Shown piece by piece: positions 60,787-64,000 of a stretch of DNA of 64,000 bases. A model generated the notes under the pieces. The model searched no databases. It saw only the letters and a list, made by a program, of their open reading frames with translations, and was not told the origin of the DNA. Position numbers and translations under genes: made by a program. The stretch spans positions 434,001-498,000 of the forward strand of contig JALMLS010000354.1 in assembly GCA_038496445.1 (NCBI GenBank), in the 5' to 3' direction. The DNA comes from Trichosphaerium sp. ATCC 40318 (lineage: Eukaryota; Discosea; Flabellinia; Trichosidae). Numbering within the stretch: position 1 is the stretch's first letter; every line of letters begins with the position of its first letter.

Positions 60787-61926
60787 ATGAGCGGGCACTT
60801 TAGCCCTTTCAAGCATGGTGTATTCAATATGGAGCGCTTCATAGAGTTCTTGGATGCCGTTATATTGGTTGTAGCTAATTTAGACGCACAATCTATTGGT
60901 AGATGGCGTATCTGTTGTAAAACAGCTGTTTCTTTCTTAACAGACGAAGAAATATGGAAACAAGTGCTTAGGAACGAAGGTGCGTCACCCATAACTTTTT
61001 TGTAAACAACACAAAGCAACAAACGTTTACCACGCTCTTCATCGTTGTATTGTCTACGAAAAACGCCATTGAACAGTTTTTTACCCCTTTTTAATTTCTT
61101 TGTTCAAGGATTACATCACATACCCATCAGACGCATGCAAGGCCCTCCAAAAGGTGACCAAAGCTTACCTACGTATTATCAGGCTGTTTCTCAGAATATT
61201 TACGAAGAAAACAAGTCTGTGTCAAGAATAGAATCTTTAAAGAATATTCACTGTTTTCATCCACCTTTCATGACAAGATACATTAATCGTAGTACTATTG
61301 ATCAAGATTTACAAATATCAGGTGATCCTTCTAAAACCTATAATTGTAAAGATAAGAACCCACGTGCCATGGATGCAATGTTGTTACATGTAGGCGGTTG
61401 GGATGGTGCTGAACAATACAAAGAAAACTCACCTTGGGACATTGTTCGCAGAGTGTTCAAGCGAGGCGAGCTTAGTACAGATTATGGTACGCATCTGAAA
61501 ACAAAGAAAGCTAGATTTTGTACACTCGGTGGTGAAGAAGACCAAGAGCAGTATGTTGATGATAGTGTTAAGCATCCTTGGAGATTACAAAAAAGAAATT
61601 TTGTACAATTCTTGTCATTAGAAAATCGTGATATTTTCTTCAACAGGACCTACAAGCTGGTTGAGGTTTCTCCAAGGTGTAGGGCAAGTTGTGATTTGAA
61701 TGAAGCGGAGAAAGAGTACTTGAAAGAGCAGTCAGAAAAGTATTTAAGTGACTTAAAAGCGTTCTATGATGATTTCTATACATCTTACCGGATTACTGAT
61801 AAGTGCTATAAAGGGTATCAGGTTTCTGATGAACTTGAAGGTGGTAGTAGAAATGCAATGATATGTGTCATTAATGACAAATGGATTAGATTCTATTGGA
61901 CAGGAAGACATCGTGTAGACTTCTAA
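60787..61926 (+). CDS. F-box-like protein of unknown function
   Basis: Exons 60787-60979 and 61109-61926 give about 336 residues. The N-terminal part (LDAVILVVANLDAQSIGRWR, then CCKTAVSFLTDEEIWKQVL) follows the F-box pattern of a short hydrophobic helix, a turn and R-x-x-x-V/C-K-x-x-x-x-x-x-x-x-x-x-W. The long second part (RMQGPPKGDQSLPTYYQAVS, AMLLHVGGWDGAEQYKENSP, ALENRD-like and CYKGYQVSDELEG) has no repeats and no family I recognise. It may bind a substrate for an SCF ubiquitin ligase. The intron is 129 nt with a GTGCGT donor. A second, unrelated F-box-like start is found at about 63104. Confidence 0.68.
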
Positions 61927-62197
61927 GTAGTAGCTCAATAATAAAACAAAAAGTGTTGAACACCCTTTGGTTTCAAGCTCTTATGGCTCGTCTTCTTTCC
62001 AACAGAAACACAAGCTGAAACCGATTCTTCAAAGTCCCCACGATTGTTGACACAGGAGCGTAGGACACGAGATACACTCATTGTATTTTCTGCAAGGTGA
62101 AACGTGATACTTTGTGCTGATACTGTTGCACTATTTTTTATCTTTTGATCGGACCACCTTAGACTATTTTGTTTCGTCGGTAATTTTCTGCAATCGT

Positions 62198-62563
62198 ATG
62201 AGTAACAACTATTTATTCTATGGTGGTTTGTGGGTTTTGGGTACATCATTATTACATACGTTTGGTGGTCAGCGGGACCTTATTAACCCAATGATGGGCG
62301 CATTCGACATAAACGACGATGCAAAGGCCCAATTAGTAGGTAGTTGGCATATAGTAACACTAACACTGTTTGCAACGTCGTATATACTGATTAAAAACGG
62401 ATTAAAACGTGAAGAGTCTTCTCGTGGCTTGATACGCTTTCTGGGGTGGATGCATGTTCTGTATGGAGGTGTTTTTATGGTATCTAGTGTAGTACACCAA
62501 GTGTGGATTCCTCAGTGGATATTATTGACTCCTGTTGGTGTTTTAGCCTTATTAGGTGCCTGA
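62198..62563 (+). CDS. Small four-helix membrane protein, intronless
   Basis: One frame of 121 residues starts MSNNYLFYGGLWVLGTSLLH. Upstream in-frame codons from 62114 are less protein-like, so the ATG at 62198 is preferred. Four hydrophobic segments are visible: LFYGGLWVLGTSLLHTFGG, SWHIVTLTLFATSYILI, LIRFLGWMHVLYGGVFMVSS and WILLTPVGVLALLGA. The loop RDLINPMMGAFDINDDAKAQ carries charged residues and the second helix has a His. The shape resembles small bacterial integral membrane proteins of unknown function. The lack of introns fits a bacterial origin but is not proof in so short a gene. The function is unknown. Confidence 0.65.
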   Translation: MSNNYLFYGGLWVLGTSLLHTFGGQRDLINPMMGAFDINDDAKAQLVGSWHIVTLTLFATSYILIKNGLKREESSRGLIRFLGWMHVLYGGVFMVSSVVHQVWIPQWILLTPVGVLALLGA

Positions 62564-63103
62564 ACTCAATAAAAGATCGTAAGTTACACAGTATTGCAAA
62601 CAGCACGGTAATCAAAGTGTGGACATTTATGTAAGTGAAAGCGTTGGAAAACAATAAGGCTTGTAGTATTGATGAAGCATTTCAATAAAGTCACGTGTCA
62701 TAGCTATTTTTGACAATGAAAAATTTAATTGTTTAAGCTCACTACGCAACTTCCCGCGAAAGCTTGAGAACCTACTTTACGCTGGCAATCTCGGCGGTAT
62801 TGAAGCAACTCCGAACTTTCACCATAAGAAATACGACAAGCATGTCCGAAACCATCGTGGGCTGTTCTTTTAAATCTTTGGCGGTTCCAAAAAATTAGAA
62901 GAAAAACTTTGTCAAAGAACTTCAAAAGCTAGCCTGTAGCTGACACCCAGCCTTGCTCATTTTTTCATACAATCAGGATTTATCACGTGTCTAACCTGTT
63001 CTGCGATAAAAGAAGATGGAAAAAAGTGATCTAACCGAGAATACACCAAAACACTCTGGTTCGCTTGTAAATTATTGTAATTTGTTATTTACTACAAGTA
63101 GTT
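62564..63103. other. Intergenic, weak minus-strand frame
   Basis: A minus frame at 62725-62925 reads HACRISYGESSELLQYRRDC, which has spaced cysteines like small mitochondrial proteins. No start with a good splice join could be confirmed, so I do not call a gene. The region otherwise holds gene flanks. Confidence 0.3.
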
Positions 63104-64000
63104 GTGTCTGCAGGAGAAGTTGTTTCGCCTTTTATTAGAATGATGTCAAACGATTTTGTACAGAGAACAATGATTAGCTGTTGTTCCTTTACGGAAATAG
63201 CTAAACTTACACTGTGCTCACATGTGTTGAGACGCCTCTGTCTTCGCTGTAACTGCAATTGTTATAAAGAATCCAGAAGAAGCCAGATTGATAAAAAAAA
63301 ATCAAATGGTAGCCGCTCTAAATGACTATGAGCCGGTTGAGGGAATACCTCAGTACTGTGACTCGTGGAGACTTGGAATACGTACTATCATGAGGAAAGC
63401 AGGTATAACATATCCAGGGCGATTGTTATATAGAACTGCGTACAAAGTTTGCTGTCATATTATCGGAAGGTGTGTTTTTTTGAATTTGCACTGATTGATT
63501 TTGTCTATTTCAGACAACGTTCAATTTTGATCACGTGTTTCAAGAGGTTTTTTAATGCTATAATTCGCTCATAATGTTTGTTACAAGATTGTTGTTTGAG
63601 GCAAATTATAGTCTGAATACTATTGAGGAAGTTAATATTATGAACTATTTTGGTATTGTACAAGCTGTTGAAAAAGTGAAAGAAGAAAGCATGTTTAAGT
63701 GCTTAAGGTTAGTTTCATGTTATCTAACATTAAACTGACAACGTGGTAGTTCATATACTGATGTTCCAGATACCTATGATGATAAACAAGCTTTGGAAAA
63801 GAGTAACAAATATCTTACTGCTCACGGCATTGAAAACATCCAAGATATTGTTTTATCGAGAAAACAAAGAGAAGACGAAGTTGAGGAAGCACAAGTATGT
63901 CAATTGGTGTTTTGTGTTACTCTCACACTTGATAGGAATCAAAATCACCCTTCTTTCAACCTATGGCTTTATTTCATCATATAAGCGCTTTGGGGTACCA
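63104..64000 (+). CDS. Probable F-box-like multi-exon gene, cut by window end
   Basis: Exon-like stretches follow one another on the plus strand. The first is MSNDFVQRTMISCCSFTEIA with LTLCSHVLRRLCLR, an F-box-like start (start near 63104 or 63142). Next come ALNDYEPVEGIPQYCDSWRL with GIRTIMRKAG, then LLFEANYSLNTIEEVNIMNY, and finally YDDKQALEKSNKYLTAHGIE with DIVLSRKQREDEVEEAQ. The joins, including a very short intron near 63251, are uncertain. The gene runs past position 64000. No C-terminal domain is recognisable. It may be a relative of the F-box-like gene at 60787, as tandem families of such genes are common, but I see no clear sequence match between the two. Confidence 0.4.

Noticed and set aside
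62725-62925. Small twin-cysteine mitochondrial protein on the minus strand
   Set aside because: The cysteine spacing does not fit CX9C, and no start or splice join could be built.
1-64000. tRNA, rRNA, CRISPR array or transposon
   Set aside because: No cloverleaf with a GGTTCGANTCC-like arm, no rRNA core, no regular repeat-spacer array and no transposase or reverse-transcriptase motif was found by eye.

Overview
This is a eukaryotic nuclear fragment. It is gene-dense, with roughly 39-40% GC by eye. Most genes are split into small exons by short introns of about 45-130 nt with GT..AG ends. The donor is often GTACGT instead of GTAAGT. TAA, TAG and TGA all act as stops. The gene set suggests a free-living, probably phagotrophic protist: a long-tailed class I myosin (TH1, Gly/Arg-rich TH2, SH3), a receptor-type tyrosine kinase, class C (GABA-B-like) receptors, Cys-rich repeats of the Dictyostelium type, and secreted GH7, GH55-like and GH29 glycosidases. 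An amoebozoan or a unicellular relative of opisthokonts fits best. I cannot name the species.

Layout. 1-7.5 kb: two near-identical tandem class C receptor genes on the minus strand, the left one cut by the window edge. 8.0-9.1 kb: a Rad6-type E2, with a broken copy of its 3' end at 3.58 kb. 9.7-11.6 kb: a LamG-domain single-pass membrane protein. 11.6-13.6 kb: mostly intergenic, with a possible small gene. 13.6-14.6 kb: an S51 dipeptidase. 14.9-17.3 kb: a head-to-head inverted duplication of an unknown gene. 17.65-19.1 and 26.1-27.0 kb: two intronless genes with F-box-like starts and MORN-like (YwqK-type) repeats. They flank a third, diverged class C receptor (19.4-22.4 kb) and a GH55-like double beta-helix enzyme (23.6-26.1 kb). 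28.1-30.5 kb: a protein of tandem Trp-rich repeats that I do not recognise. 31.3-34.3 kb: a secreted protein with a Thr/Pro stalk and a GPI-type tail. 34.4-38.5 kb: the receptor tyrosine kinase. 39.1-41.0 kb: a Gfo/Idh/MocA oxidoreductase. 42.3-44.1 kb: a GH7 cellulase. 44.5-46.4 kb: a GH29 alpha-L-fucosidase. 47.0-55.1 kb: a very large gene joining a CLU-like region, TPR-like helices, leucine-rich repeats, an E2 domain with its cysteine, and a CCCH zinc finger. 55.7-60.5 kb: myosin I. 60.8-64.0 kb: two F-box-like genes around a small intronless four-helix membrane protein.

The genes do not form operons. Their shared themes are surface sensing (three receptors, the kinase, the LamG and stalked proteins), digestion of plant, algal or microbial polysaccharide (GH7, GH55-like, GH29), ubiquitin biology (two E2 domains and several F-box-like proteins) and actin-based movement. 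The least ordinary items are the CLU/TPR/LRR/E2/CCCH fusion, the two virus-like F-box/MORN genes, the inverted gene pair, the Trp-rich repeat gene and a strong excess of the palindrome CACGTG. All exon joins were worked out by eye and need transcript support.
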